Positions 19,524-29,480 are shown, counted from the stretch's first letter. The stretch: DNA of 64,000 nt from Chitinophaga pinensis (GCA_943329075.2 CALQCM020000005.1:62001-126000); one strand, 5' to 3'. Program-made: numbers and translations. Notes: generated by a model not told the origin, from the sequence alone.

Positions 19524-20789
19524 ATGGAAGCTTTGAAAGATGTTCTCGTACTCGATATGACCCATGTGCAGGCGGGGCCGACCTGTTCGCAGCTGCTGGC
19601 ATGGATGGGCGCCGACGTGATCAAGTTCGAGAATCCGCAGGGCGATGCGACGCGCGGCCAATTGCGCGACGTGCCCAACGCCGACAGCCTTTATTTCACC
19701 ATGCTGAACAGCAACAAGCGTTCAATCACGGTGAACATGAAGAATCCGGAAGGCAAAGAGGTGTTTGTCGAATTGCTGAAAAAATGCGACATCATCATGG
19801 AGAACTTCGGGCCCGGCGTGCTCGACCGTTTCGGCTTTACGTGGGAAAAAATACACGAGATCAACCCGCGCATTGTGATGGGTTCGATCAAGGGCTTCGG
19901 TTCGTCCGGACCGTACTCGGATTTCAAGGCGTATGAAAACGTCGCGCAGGCCATGGGCGGCGCGATGAGCACGACCGGCACCCCGGAAGGCCCGCCCTTC
20001 GTGACCGGCGCGCAAATCGGCGATTCGGGCACCGGGCTGCATCTGGCGATCGGTTTGCTGGCGGCATTGCACCAGCGCGATCGAACGGGCGAGGGGCAGT
20101 ACGTCGAAGTGGCGATGATGGATGCGGTGATGAACCTGTGCCGCGTGAAGTGGCGCGATCATCAACGGCTGTCGCACGGTGGACTTTCCGAATACTCGCG
20201 GCCGACCGCAGGCCTGAAGGCAACGCCGCGTGCGGGCAACGATTCGGGTGGCGGCCAGCTCGGCAATGCCATCAAATGCAAGCCGGGTGATGTCGACGAC
20301 TATATCTATGTCGTGGTGCAGGAGGCCGTTTGGGACGCCCTGGCAAAACGCATCGGCCCCGATATCGGCCAGCCGGGCCTGGCCGAGGATCCGCGCTTTG
20401 CCAAGATCGCCGACCGTCGCAAAAACCAGACGGATATGTGGGCCTACATCGAGAAGTTCGCCGCGAACTACACCAAGCGCGAATTCATGGCGATCCTCAA
20501 TCCGCTCGACGTTCCTTGCGGTCCGATCATGTCGACCGAGGATCTGGCCAACGACGAGCACGTGCGCGGCCGCGACATGTACGTTGAACTTGATCATCCG
20601 CAGCGCGGCAAATGGTTCAACGTCGGTATGCCGATCAAGTTGTCCGCCTCGCCGGCCGTCGTTAAACGCTCGCCGACGCTTGGCGAACATACCAACGAGA
20701 TTTTGCGCGAGGTGCTGGGATTCAGCGATGCGCAAATCGAGGCGAAAAAACAGGCCGGCGCATTTTCGATGCCGCCGAAGAAAAAATAG
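19524..20789 (+). CDS. frc: Formyl-CoA:oxalate CoA-transferase (CaiB/BaiF class III)
   Basis: 421 residues from ATG 19524 (GGAG 6 bases before). Class III CoA-transferase: [43 protein letters not shown], catalytic Asp in [12 protein letters not shown] near residue 169, and [16 protein letters not shown], the glycine-rich loop characteristic of formyl-CoA transferases. It moves CoA from formyl-CoA to oxalate, releasing formate for the Fds dehydrogenase and Fhs encoded upstream. Together with oxc it completes the oxalate cycle. Confidence 0.95.
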   Translation: MEALKDVLVLDMTHVQAGPTCSQLLAWMGADVIKFENPQGDATRGQLRDVPNADSLYFTMLNSNKRSITVNMKNPEGKEVFVELLKKCDIIMENFGPGVLDRFGFTWEKIHEINPRIVMGSIKGFGSSGPYSDFKAYENVAQAMGGAMSTTGTPEGPPFVTGAQIGDSGTGLHLAIGLLAALHQRDRTGEGQYVEVAMMDAVMNLCRVKWRDHQRLSHGGLSEYSRPTAGLKATPRAGNDSGGGQLGNAIKCKPGDVDDYIYVVVQEAVWDALAKRIGPDIGQPGLAEDPRFAKIADRRKNQTDMWAYIEKFAANYTKREFMAILNPLDVPCGPIMSTEDLANDEHVRGRDMYVELDHPQRGKWFNVGMPIKLSASPAVVKRSPTLGEHTNEILREVLGFSDAQIEAKKQAGAFSMPPKKK

Positions 20790-20797
20790 GAGCACGC

Positions 20798-21730
20798 ATG
20801 AAAATTGCAATTATCGGGCAGCAGGACTTCGGCAAGGGCGTGCTGGAGGCTTTTCTTGCGCGTGGCGACGAAGTGGCCGCCGTGTTCTGTGCGCCGGAGA
20901 AAGAGGGCGCGCGACCGGATGTGTTACGTGTCGCGGCGCAGGAAAAAGGGCTCAAGGTGCACCAGTTCAAATCGTTGCGCGCCCCCGAGGCGGTGCAGGC
21001 GATGCAGGAGGCCAATGCCGACATCGGCATCATGGCGTTCGTGCTGCAATTTGCGCCGCAGGAGTTTGTCAACATTCCGAAGTGCGGCACGATCCAGTAT
21101 CACCCGTCCCTGCTGCCGAAGTTCCGCGGGCCGAGTTCGATCAACTGGCCCATCATCAAAGGCGAAACCGAAACTGGCCTGACCATTTTCCGGCCGACCG
21201 ACGGGCTCGACGAAGGCGCAATTGTGCTGCAAAAGAAAACACCGATCAGCGCCGACGACACGCTCGGCACCATTTATTTCGACCGCCTTTTCCCGATGGG
21301 CGTGCAGGCGATGGTCGAGGCGGCCGATCTGGTGGTGGCTGGCAAGCACAAAGAAGTGGTGCAGGACGAGTCGCAAGCGAGTTACGAAGGTTGGTGCCGT
21401 GGCGCAGAGGCGAAAATCGACTGGGCCAAGCCAGTTGACCACGTTTACAACCTGATTCGTGGCTGCAACCCGGCACCGGGCGCGTGGACGACGCTCAACG
21501 GCAAAAAGTTACAAATTTTTGACGCGCGCAAGGCTCTTTTCCGACGTTTCGCCGATGTTACCGGCAAAATTGGCGAAGTTACCGCCGTAACTGCGCAAAG
21601 TTTCAAAGTGACCGTACAAGGCGGCACAGTCGAGGTTTTGAAGGCCAAATTCGAGGACGGCAAGAAATTGAGCGGCGGTGAAGTCGCTCAAAGTGGTGGA
21701 ATTGCTGCCGGGGCAATACTGGGCAGTTAA
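20798..21730 (+). CDS. Formyltransferase-fold protein resembling the hydrolase domain of 10-formyl-THF dehydrogenase
   Basis: 310 residues. The N-terminal formyl transferase fold (MKIAIIGQQDFGKGVLEAF) carries the catalytic Asn/His/Asp region as YHPSLLPKFRGPSSINW and PTDGLDEGAIVLQKK. The C-terminal Fmt-like domain (WAKPVDHVYNLIRGCNPAPGAWT) and overall pattern follow the N-terminal hydrolase half of ALDH1L1 rather than Met-tRNA formyltransferase. The aldehyde dehydrogenase half is absent. In a gene cluster producing formyl-CoA it might hydrolyse surplus 10-formyl-THF or move formyl groups between CoA and THF; the latter is speculation. It is 8 bases after frc and last in the operon. Confidence 0.85.
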   Translation: MKIAIIGQQDFGKGVLEAFLARGDEVAAVFCAPEKEGARPDVLRVAAQEKGLKVHQFKSLRAPEAVQAMQEANADIGIMAFVLQFAPQEFVNIPKCGTIQYHPSLLPKFRGPSSINWPIIKGETETGLTIFRPTDGLDEGAIVLQKKTPISADDTLGTIYFDRLFPMGVQAMVEAADLVVAGKHKEVVQDESQASYEGWCRGAEAKIDWAKPVDHVYNLIRGCNPAPGAWTTLNGKKLQIFDARKALFRRFADVTGKIGEVTAVTAQSFKVTVQGGTVEVLKAKFEDGKKLSGGEVAQSGGIAAGAILGS

Positions 21731-21755
21731 TTTCCCGCCTGTTTTTGCATCAGGA

Positions 21756-21785
21756 AAAGGCCACGCCATGCGTGGCCTTTTTTTT
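21756..21785 (+). terminator. Strong intrinsic terminator of the oxc-frc operon
   Basis: AAAGGCCACGC (21756-21766) pairs perfectly with GCGTGGCCTTT (21770-21780) around CAT, followed by eight T (21778-21785). Confidence 0.9.
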
Positions 21786-22033
21786 GCTTTATCCATGCGT
21801 GGGGCCGCGCTTGGTTCGCCGGGTTAGGCGAGCTGGGCCGCAAATTCCACCGCGGACAAGGCGGAATCAGGCATGTTACATTTTCTACGCTCTAAGCCAT
21901 TGTATTGGTGAAATTTATTTACAGAGTTCTACAAAAAATCATATACTTGTCTTAAGTTGTCGTAAAATACTTCAGTCATCGGCGTTAACCCTATAGAATA
22001 AAAATACAAAATGGTGGGATTGGGGATGAAAAA
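21786..22033 (+). promoter_or_regulatory. AT-rich promoter region of the kinase signalling cluster
   Basis: No gene. A -10 box TATACT (21942-21947) lies 17 bases after a weak TTACAG (21919-21924). The first gene of the cluster begins at TTG 22034. Confidence 0.4.
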
Positions 22034-24586
22034 TTGACTTTTTGGAAATCCGACTGGTTTCTCGGACTGATGGTTGCGCTGGTGCTGTTGATTGCATCCA
22101 ACGGCGACCTGATTCAGAGCCTGGAACGCAAGGCCTATGATCTTGGAGTGAAGGCCGCTTCGCGTGCGCCTTCTGACCGAATCGCAGTCATTGCGATCGA
22201 CGACCAGAGCATCGCCAATATCGGCCGCTGGCCGTGGCCGCGTGATGTACACGCGAAGATGACCGATATTCTCTCGAATGCAAAAGCAAAGACGATCGGC
22301 TACACCGCGTTCTTTTTCGAGCCCCAGGTCGATGCGGGCCTCAGCTACATCAACAAGCTGAACGAAACTTTTTCGGCGTCGCGCCTTAAAGGTTCAAAAG
22401 AGCCTGACATCGAGAAGCTCGAAACGCTGCTCACCGAGGCGTCGGCTGCGCTCAATACCGACCAGAAACTTGCCGACAGCTTTAAGAAGGCAAACAACGT
22501 TCTGCTGCCCATTGTGTTTCAGCAGTTTCCGTTTGAGCCGCAGGGTAATCCCGACAAGCCTTTGCCCGAAAACATCGCGGCAAACAGCATCGTTTCGAAA
22601 GATAAAAGCGCTGACAGCCTGCCGCCGCCGGGAATAAACCCCGGCTATCCGATCGCCGATCTGGCGGCCAGCGCGGTTGGTTTTGGACATTTGAACGCGC
22701 AACAGGATGTCGACGGTGCCTCGCGTGTCGAACCACTGATGGTGCGTTACTACGATCGTTTTTTCCCGTCGTTGTCACTCATGATTGCGGCGAAAACGCT
22801 GAATCTTGAGGTTGCCGATATCCAGTTCAAGCTGGGTGAAGAGGTGAAGCTTGGCAAGTTGCGTATCCGCACGGATCCGGAACTGCGCATGTACACTTTT
22901 TTCTATGGTGACCGTGACGGCAAGTCAGCGTTTCCGGTGGATTCGTTTTTTGATGTTTATACCGGCAAGATACCGGCCGCAAAATATCAGGACAAAATCG
23001 TCTTGATCGGCGCCACTGCTTCGGGCCTTGGCATTTCCTTCCCGACGCCGATTGCGCCGCGCATGTCACCGGTGGAAACGCTGGCGCATTCCGTATCGAG
23101 CATCCTGAAAGAGGATTTTTTCGTGCGCCCCTCATGGGCGCCGTGGCTGGAATATTTGATATTCCTGCTCGTCGCGGCCTATCTGATTGCTTTGCTACCG
23201 CGCATGAAGGCGGGCATGGCGGCAGTCTGCACCGCTACAACTTTCGTCGTGCTGCTCGTTACCCATTTCGTCATGATGGGCGTGCAATTGATGTGGATAC
23301 AGCTGATGGCTTCGATCACGCTTTTGCTGATCGGCCACCTGGCGCTTACCACGAAGCGATTCCTCGTGACGGAAAGCGGCAAGGCGCGCTCCGATGTCGA
23401 TCTGGCGCAAAGCCACCGTATGCTCGGCCTCGGCTACCAGGGGCAGGGGCAGCTTGATACGGCATTTGATTATTTCCGCAAGCTTCCACCCGACGACTCG
23501 GTGCTTGATCTGATTTACAACCTGGCGCTCGATTACGAGCGCAAGCGCCAGTTCAACAAGGCGGAGAACGCCTTCCGCTATATCGCCGAAAAGAATCCGA
23601 AGTTCAAGGATATTGCCGACCGTGTCGGTCGTGCCAAGGCGATGTCGGAAACCGTTATCCTTGGTGGCACCGGCGGGCATCCGGGCGGCACCGTTATCCT
23701 GCCCGGCGGCGGCGTCGAAAAACCCATGCTCGGGCGCTACCAGGTCGAGAAGGAACTGGGCAAGGGCGCCATGGGCGTGGTTTATCTCGGCAAAGATCCG
23801 AAAATCGGCCGGGTCGTTGCCATCAAGACGATGGCGCTGTCCCAGGAATTCGAGGCGGATGAATTGCAGGACGTTAAGGACCGTTTCTTCCGCGAGGCCG
23901 AAACCGCGGGACGTCTTAACCATCCGAACATCGTCACCATATTCGATGCCGGTGAAGAACACGACCTCGCCTTTATCGCCATGGAGTTTCTCAAAGGCAA
24001 GGACCTCGCGCCGTATGTCAAACCGGACAACCTGCTCCCCCTGCCGAAGGTGCTCAGCATCGTCGCACGGGTCGCAGAAGCGCTCTCCTATGCGCATGTC
24101 AACAGCGTCGTGCACCGCGATATCAAACCCGCGAACATCATGTACGATCTCGAGAGCGACACCGTGAAGGTGACCGACTTCGGCATTGCCCGCATCACCG
24201 ATTCATCAAAAACCAAGACCGGCATGGTGCTTGGCACGCCGAGCTATATGTCACCAGAGCAGCTCGCCGGCAAAAAGATTGAAGGACGCTCGGATTTGTT
24301 TTCGCTGGGCGTCACGCTGTATCAACTGGTCAGCGGCCATCTGCCGTTCCAGGGCGATTCGATGGCGCAGTTGATGTTCAAGATTGCGAATGAGCCGCAC
24401 GTTGATATTCTGACGTTCAGCCCGACTTTGCCGCAAAGCCTGGTAGATATTGTGAATCGATCGCTCGCGAAAAATCCCGAGGAGCGGTTTCAGACAGGCG
24501 AGGATATGGCACGCGCGATCAAGGCATGCGCAGCCGAGGGCGGCGATCCGGCCGCAAAATCAGACGTCGTCGACATTGGGTTGTAA
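22034..24586 (+). CDS. CHASE2-domain transmembrane Ser/Thr protein kinase
   Basis: 850 residues. An N-terminal membrane helix (about 7-20) is followed by an extracytoplasmic CHASE2 sensor (about 25-345, with ISFPTPIAPRMSPVETLAHS), three hydrophobic segments (about 370-440), a short TPR-like stretch (about 455-530) and a Hanks-type kinase domain (about 567-830). Kinase motifs are complete: GKGAMGVVYLGKD, AIKTM (Lys), HRDIKPANIM (HRD near 694), DFGIAR, GTPSYMSPEQLAG. TTG 22034 is used because a later start would remove the first membrane helix. It heads a close-packed cluster with its likely opposing phosphatase (3 bases on) and an FHA phosphothreonine reader. Confidence 0.95.
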   Translation: MTFWKSDWFLGLMVALVLLIASNGDLIQSLERKAYDLGVKAASRAPSDRIAVIAIDDQSIANIGRWPWPRDVHAKMTDILSNAKAKTIGYTAFFFEPQVDAGLSYINKLNETFSASRLKGSKEPDIEKLETLLTEASAALNTDQKLADSFKKANNVLLPIVFQQFPFEPQGNPDKPLPENIAANSIVSKDKSADSLPPPGINPGYPIADLAASAVGFGHLNAQQDVDGASRVEPLMVRYYDRFFPSLSLMIAAKTLNLEVADIQFKLGEEVKLGKLRIRTDPELRMYTFFYGDRDGKSAFPVDSFFDVYTGKIPAAKYQDKIVLIGATASGLGISFPTPIAPRMSPVETLAHSVSSILKEDFFVRPSWAPWLEYLIFLLVAAYLIALLPRMKAGMAAVCTATTFVVLLVTHFVMMGVQLMWIQLMASITLLLIGHLALTTKRFLVTESGKARSDVDLAQSHRMLGLGYQGQGQLDTAFDYFRKLPPDDSVLDLIYNLALDYERKRQFNKAENAFRYIAEKNPKFKDIADRVGRAKAMSETVILGGTGGHPGGTVILPGGGVEKPMLGRYQVEKELGKGAMGVVYLGKDPKIGRVVAIKTMALSQEFEADELQDVKDRFFREAETAGRLNHPNIVTIFDAGEEHDLAFIAMEFLKGKDLAPYVKPDNLLPLPKVLSIVARVAEALSYAHVNSVVHRDIKPANIMYDLESDTVKVTDFGIARITDSSKTKTGMVLGTPSYMSPEQLAGKKIEGRSDLFSLGVTLYQLVSGHLPFQGDSMAQLMFKIANEPHVDILTFSPTLPQSLVDIVNRSLAKNPEERFQTGEDMARAIKACAAEGGDPAAKSDVVDIGL

Positions 24587-24589
24587 ATT

Positions 24590-25420
24590 ATGGCTGCAAA
24601 CTTAGCGACTTCCCTCGAGATCGCCACCGCCACCGATCCGGGCATGGTGCGGTCGCACAATGAAGACAGCATCGCCGCCGACGCCGAGTTGGGCCTTGCT
24701 GTTCTGGCTGACGGCATGGGCGGCTATAACGCCGGCGAGGTGGCGAGCGGCATCGCCGTTGCCATGTTGACGACGGAAATGAAACAGGCATTGCTGGAAC
24801 ACGAGCCGCACAAAATGGCGGAGGGCGGGACTGAGCCGCTGGCAGCCGCGTTGGTGCGCGAAAATTCCGGCAAGGCCAACGCCGCCATTTATCAGACGGC
24901 GAAAAGCCAGCCGCAATATGCCGGCATGGGCACGACGCTGGTTGTTGCATTGTTCTTCGATAACCGCATGGCGGTCGGGCACATCGGCGATTCGCGCTTG
25001 TACCGGCTGCGAAACGATGACTTGTCCCAGGTGACGCGCGATCACTCGCTGTTACAGGAACAGATCGACAGTGGGATGATCACCAAGGAGCAGGCGCGTT
25101 ATTCGCAGAACAAGAACCTGGTCACGCGCGCGGTCGGCATAGATCCGGACGTTGAAACAGAAGTCCATACCTATGATGTGGAACAGGGCGACATCTATCT
25201 GCTGTGTTCCGACGGCTTGAGTGATATGGTCACCGACGAGGATATTCAGGCCACGCTGGACGCAATGCGGGCCAATCTTCCTCTCGCCGCCAAGCAACTG
25301 GTGCAACTCGCCAATGACTGTGGCGGGCGCGACAACATTTCGGTCATTCTTGTCCGAATCGTCGGAGATTTTGCGGCGCCGACCGGCTGGTTTGCCAGGT
25401 TCAAGGCGTGGTTTAGATAA
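24590..25420 (+). CDS. PP2C-family Ser/Thr protein phosphatase (PppA/Stp type)
   Basis: 276 residues, cytoplasmic. All PP2C metal motifs are present: DPGMVRSHNEDSI, LADGMGGYNAGEVASG, GHIGDSRLYRL, LCSDGLSDMVTDEDI and CGGRDNISVILV. It begins 3 bases after the kinase stop, so the two are almost certainly co-translated and form a kinase/phosphatase pair acting on the FHA protein or other partners of the cluster. Confidence 0.95.
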   Translation: MAANLATSLEIATATDPGMVRSHNEDSIAADAELGLAVLADGMGGYNAGEVASGIAVAMLTTEMKQALLEHEPHKMAEGGTEPLAAALVRENSGKANAAIYQTAKSQPQYAGMGTTLVVALFFDNRMAVGHIGDSRLYRLRNDDLSQVTRDHSLLQEQIDSGMITKEQARYSQNKNLVTRAVGIDPDVETEVHTYDVEQGDIYLLCSDGLSDMVTDEDIQATLDAMRANLPLAAKQLVQLANDCGGRDNISVILVRIVGDFAAPTGWFARFKAWFR

Positions 25421-25441
25421 TAAGGTTACAGGGATACTGCC

Positions 25442-26176
25442 ATGGCAAAGTTGATCATGAGTCTGGACAACGCGGTCATCCGCGAAGTGCCGCTCGACAA
25501 GGAGCGGTTTACGATCGGCCGCAAGGCACACAACGATATTCAGATCGACAACCTGGCGGTCAGCGGCGAGCACGCGCTTATTGTGACGATTCTGAACGAC
25601 TCTTTTCTTGAAGACCTGGGCAGCACCAACGGCACGCTGGTCAACGGCAATCCGGTCAAAAAACACATTCTTCAAACAAACGACGTCGTCGAAATCGGCA
25701 AATACAAGCTGAAGTATGTGAACGATACCAACGCGGGTCAGGCCACCGTCCAGGATTTTGAGAAAACCATGGTGTTGCGCGCGCCCATGGCAAAAGCGAT
25801 GGGTGCGGGACCGGCTGGAAGCTTTGGCGACACGCAGATCAATCCAACGGCGACCACCACGCAAAGCCCGCGGCAGACCGCCGCCCCGAGTGCGCCGAAA
25901 CCGCCGGAAACGCTTGCCGCCATCCAGATACTGACCGGTAACTCTACGGGCAAGGAACTTGAACTGACAAAAAATCTGACTACGCTGGGCAAGCCCGGCG
26001 TGCAGGTCGCCGTCATCACGCGCCGTCCCCATGGCTATTTCATTACCCACGTCGAAGGCGCAAGCTATCCGGTCGTCAATGGAAAAACTCTGGATGCACA
26101 GGCCCACCAACTCAATGATCACGATGTGATCGAGCTGGCTGGCGTCAAAATGGAATTCTTTCTGAAGAACGGCTAG
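25442..26176 (+). CDS. FHA-domain protein with two FHA-like halves
   Basis: 244 residues. The N-terminal FHA (about 1-95) has the phosphothreonine-binding signature: FTIGRKAHNDIQI, SGEHALI, LEDLGSTNGTLVNG. A Pro/Ala/Thr-rich linker containing QDFEKTMV, a likely kinase target, leads to a second FHA-like half (about 160-244: LTTLGKPGVQ, YFITHVEGASYPVVNG) that lacks the STNGT loop and so may not bind phosphopeptide. It is 21 bases after the PP2C gene. It resembles Fha/GarA-type readers of bacterial Ser/Thr kinases. Confidence 0.9.
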   Translation: MAKLIMSLDNAVIREVPLDKERFTIGRKAHNDIQIDNLAVSGEHALIVTILNDSFLEDLGSTNGTLVNGNPVKKHILQTNDVVEIGKYKLKYVNDTNAGQATVQDFEKTMVLRAPMAKAMGAGPAGSFGDTQINPTATTTQSPRQTAAPSAPKPPETLAAIQILTGNSTGKELELTKNLTTLGKPGVQVAVITRRPHGYFITHVEGASYPVVNGKTLDAQAHQLNDHDVIELAGVKMEFFLKNG

Positions 26177-26399
26177 TTCCCCGCGACGATCCGGTAATCG
26201 GCAGGCCCGGTGCGCGGCTTACCCCCCTTTGGTAAAATCAAGACCGGTAATTTGTCACATTGGCGGGGCGGAAAGAGCGGCTGAATCCCACCCCGCAGGA
26301 TATGATGTGACCAAATGCCGATAGCGCGCATTTTGCAATATTTTCTGTGACGACCCGCCTTAGTTGCTGCGGGTCGGCGGCGGCAATACGGGAGGCAGA
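26177..26399 (+). promoter_or_regulatory. Structured leader upstream of the cyclase gene
   Basis: After a TAAAAT box (near 26233) a two-part stem can form. The outer arms pair TCACAT (26255-26260) with ATGTGA (26305-26310), extended by TTTG/CAAA with a bulge. The inner arms GCGGGG (26263-26268) and CCCCGC (26291-26296) enclose about 22 bases. There is no T run. It matches no riboswitch class I know. Confidence 0.35.
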
Positions 26400-28646
26400 T
26401 TGAAAAAGCAATTGGTACGCATCGGCATGGGCCTCGTCTTAGTGATGGTGTTCCTGCTGCATGCCGCAAAATGGCTGGAGCTTCCCCTTATCCAGCGCCT
26501 GGAAGCGATCGTCTATGACACGCGCCTGACGCTGACGATGCCGCGCACGCTTGATCCCCGTATTGTCATCGTCGATATCGACGAAAAGAGCCTGGCCGAA
26601 AAGGAAAAGGGCGGCGAGGGCCGCTGGCCTTGGCCACGCGACCGACTTGGACTGATGCTGGACAAACTGTTCGACCACTATCACATCGCCATCCTCGGTT
26701 TCGACGTGGTGTTTGCGGAACGCGATGAAAGTTCGGGCTTGCGCGTGCTCGAACAACTTGCGCAGAAGGAACTGCGTGATGTCGGCGGCTTCCAGTCGGC
26801 GTTGCAGAGGCTGCAGCCGCAACTCGACTACGATGCAATATTTGCGAGCCAGATGCGGAGCCGCGCCGTGGTTCTTGGTTATACGTTCACGCGCGATGAA
26901 GAACGCGCCAAAAAGGGTTTGTTGCCCGCCGCGGTTCTTCCCGCCGGAACCTTTCTCGCAAAAAACATCGGATTCCCGTCATACACATCGCACACAGCAA
27001 ATCTGCAGGTATTACAGGAAGCGGCGGCAACCGGAGGACATTTCACGCTCGATCCGGATCCTGACGGCATACTGCGCAGAATCCCCATGCTGGCCGAGCA
27101 CGCCGGAGCCTATTACGAACCGTTGTCGCTCGCGATCGTGCGCATGTTGCTCGGGCAGGCACCGGTCGTTCCCGGATACCCCGGCGACAAAATCTGGAGC
27201 AAAAACTATTCGGGCCTTGAATGGATCGAGGTCGGCCCGTTGAAGATCCCGGTCGACGAGGCGGTTACCGCGCTCATTCCCTACCGCGGCAAGGGGGGGC
27301 GCGCAGGCAGCAGTTACAAATATATTTCGGCGGTCGATGTCATCAACGAGCGCGTTGAACTCGACGATCTGAAGGGAAAAATAATTCTTGTCGGAACCAC
27401 TGCGCCGGGACTGCTCGATCTGCGCGCGACGCCCGTTGAGACTGTTTATCCCGGGGTCGAAGTCCATGCCAACATGATCGGCGGGATGATTGACGGCAAC
27501 ATCAAGCAAAAGCCGCCCTACGTAGTCGGCGCAGAATTCATCTTGCTGATCATTGCCGGCGTCTCAATGGCCATGCTGTTGCCCATGCTCAACCCGTTGA
27601 AGTCGCTGCTGGTGACCATTGCCGTGCTCATCGCAGTGCTTGCCGGCAATCTGGTGGTGTTTCACTTCGGCAATCTGGTGTTGCCTCTGGCCTCCGGTCT
27701 GGTAATGATCGCCCTGCTGTTCGCGCTCAACATGTCTTACGGCTATTTCGTCGAGGCGCGCGGCAAACGCCAGATCACCGGGTTGTTCGGCCAGTACGTG
27801 CCGCCCGAACTGGTCGACGAAATGGCAAAGAACCCCGAGAGTTTTTCGATGGAGGGCGAGTCCCGCGAAATGACCGTGTTGTTCACTGACGTGCGCGGCT
27901 TTACGACCATCTCGGAAGGGCTCGATCCGAAACAGCTTTCCCGGCTGATGAACGAGTTTCTGACGCCGCTGACCGAGGTCATCTACAAGCACCGCGGCAC
28001 GGTCGACAAATTCATGGGCGACTGCATCATGGCGTTCTGGGGCGCCCCGCTGGCCGACGCGAATCATGCGCGCAACGGCATCATGGCAGGCCTCGAAATG
28101 CACGAAGCCCTGGCGAAACTCAAGACGGAATTCCAGAAGCGGGGCTGGCCGGAAATCCGCATCGGAGTCGGCCTCAACACCGGGCGCATGAGCGTTGGCA
28201 ACATGGGATCAAAACTGCGTACGGCCTATACTGTCATGGGGGATGCGGTCAATCTGGCGTCGCGGCTCGAAGGCATTACAAAGGAATACGGCGCTGATAT
28301 CATAGTCGGCGAAGGAACCCGGGATGCGGTACCGGATGTGGTGTTTCGCGAACTTGACCGCGTCAGGGTAAAGGGCAAGGATGTCGCGGTGGCGATTTTC
28401 GAACCAATTGGATTGCAGGGGCAGGTTGCGAAATCGCGCCTTGAAGAGGTGAAGCTGTATTCCCAGTTCCTCAGGCTCTATCGAGGCCAGGATTGGGACC
28501 AGGCGGAATTGCAGTTGTTTAATTTGCAGAAGCTGGTGCCCGGCAACAAGCTTTACAGCGAAACATTCGTCGAGCGCATTTCATACCTGCGCGCGAACCC
28601 GCCGGGCAAGGACTGGGACGGCGCATTCACGTTTACGACGAAATAG
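26400..28646 (+). CDS. CHASE2-domain class III adenylate/guanylate cyclase
   Basis: 748 residues from TTG 26400, which has GGAGG 4 bases before it; the frame could begin at 26364 but with no ribosome site. N-terminal helix, CHASE2 sensor (about 30-365), three membrane helices (about 375-450) and a class III cyclase domain (about 475-660). Metal-binding Asp residues are in LFTDVRGFTTISEG and KFMGDCIMAFWGAP; VMGDAVNLASRLE and the transition-state Asn/Arg are intact. The KFMGD Lys favours ATP, hence cAMP. It is the second CHASE2 receptor in the cluster and is followed by a phosphodiesterase-like gene. Confidence 0.94.
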   Translation: MKKQLVRIGMGLVLVMVFLLHAAKWLELPLIQRLEAIVYDTRLTLTMPRTLDPRIVIVDIDEKSLAEKEKGGEGRWPWPRDRLGLMLDKLFDHYHIAILGFDVVFAERDESSGLRVLEQLAQKELRDVGGFQSALQRLQPQLDYDAIFASQMRSRAVVLGYTFTRDEERAKKGLLPAAVLPAGTFLAKNIGFPSYTSHTANLQVLQEAAATGGHFTLDPDPDGILRRIPMLAEHAGAYYEPLSLAIVRMLLGQAPVVPGYPGDKIWSKNYSGLEWIEVGPLKIPVDEAVTALIPYRGKGGRAGSSYKYISAVDVINERVELDDLKGKIILVGTTAPGLLDLRATPVETVYPGVEVHANMIGGMIDGNIKQKPPYVVGAEFILLIIAGVSMAMLLPMLNPLKSLLVTIAVLIAVLAGNLVVFHFGNLVLPLASGLVMIALLFALNMSYGYFVEARGKRQITGLFGQYVPPELVDEMAKNPESFSMEGESREMTVLFTDVRGFTTISEGLDPKQLSRLMNEFLTPLTEVIYKHRGTVDKFMGDCIMAFWGAPLADANHARNGIMAGLEMHEALAKLKTEFQKRGWPEIRIGVGLNTGRMSVGNMGSKLRTAYTVMGDAVNLASRLEGITKEYGADIIVGEGTRDAVPDVVFRELDRVRVKGKDVAVAIFEPIGLQGQVAKSRLEEVKLYSQFLRLYRGQDWDQAELQLFNLQKLVPGNKLYSETFVERISYLRANPPGKDWDGAFTFTTK

Positions 28647-28657
28647 CGATTGCTTAG

Positions 28658-29422
28658 ATGAAACTCAGAATACTCGGATGTAGCGGCGGCATCGGCGGAA
28701 CGCTCCGCACGACCGCTATGCTGCTCGACGAAGATATTCTTATCGATGCCGGAACCGGCGTTGGTGATCTGAGTATCGACGAGCTTTCGCGCATAGACCA
28801 TGTGTTCCTGACCCATTCGCATCTGGATCATGTGACCTCGATTCCATTCCTCGTCGATACCGTCGGCTGGATGCGGGATAAGCCGCTCACCGTCTACGCG
28901 ATCGATCCGACAATCGAGATACTCCGCCAGCACCTGTTCAACTGGAAGTTGTGGCCGGATTTTACGCAGATCCCGGAACCGTCCAAGCCATTTTTGCGTT
29001 ATCAGGCGATTTCAATTGGCGCAACCGTCAGCGTAGGCAAGCGCAAAATTACGCCACTGCCCGCCAACCATGTTGTGCCGGCGGTCGGATTCCAGATTGA
29101 TTCGGGCGACGCGAGCCTGGTATTTACCGGCGATACGACGACCAATGACGCTCTCTGGAAAGTGGTAAACCGGATTGAAAATCTCCGCTATTTGCTCATC
29201 GAAACGGCTTTTTGCAACCGCGAAAAAGATCTCGCCGTTGCGTCCAAGCATCTATGCCCTAGCCTGCTCGCGGCGGAGCTGCAGAAATTCACGCGCCAGG
29301 CCGATATATACATAACGCACCTTAAGCCGGGCGAGGTGGAACTGACCATGCGCGAAATTCAGGAATCTGCCGGACAGTGGAACCCGCGCATGCTGGAAAA
29401 CAACCACGTGTTTGAATTGTGA
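28658..29422 (+). CDS. Metallo-beta-lactamase-fold hydrolase, class II cyclic-nucleotide phosphodiesterase-like
   Basis: 254 residues. The Zn site reads THSHLDHV (near residue 50), with GDTTTND and a late His in THLKPGE. Overall pattern (GIGGTLRTTAMLLDEDILIDAG at the start) follows class II 3',5'-cyclic-nucleotide phosphodiesterases of the beta-lactamase fold, in which HxHLDH is followed by G; here it is Ser (VTSIP). It lies 11 bases after the cyclase stop, so degradation of the cyclase product is the natural reading. RNase Z-like or arylsulfatase-like activity cannot be excluded. Confidence 0.8.
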   Translation: MKLRILGCSGGIGGTLRTTAMLLDEDILIDAGTGVGDLSIDELSRIDHVFLTHSHLDHVTSIPFLVDTVGWMRDKPLTVYAIDPTIEILRQHLFNWKLWPDFTQIPEPSKPFLRYQAISIGATVSVGKRKITPLPANHVVPAVGFQIDSGDASLVFTGDTTTNDALWKVVNRIENLRYLLIETAFCNREKDLAVASKHLCPSLLAAELQKFTRQADIYITHLKPGEVELTMREIQESAGQWNPRMLENNHVFEL

Positions 29423-29480
29423 TGCGATCAGCTTGATTTGCGTTCAACGGGTATGCGTTCTGACTGAGGGATAAACCACC

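Noticed and set aside
22034-26176. Type VI secretion regulatory genes (PpkA/PppA/Fha)
   Set aside because: The kinase, phosphatase and FHA trio resembles that set, but no T6SS structural gene is present and the genes lead into cyclase, phosphodiesterase and GAF proteins.
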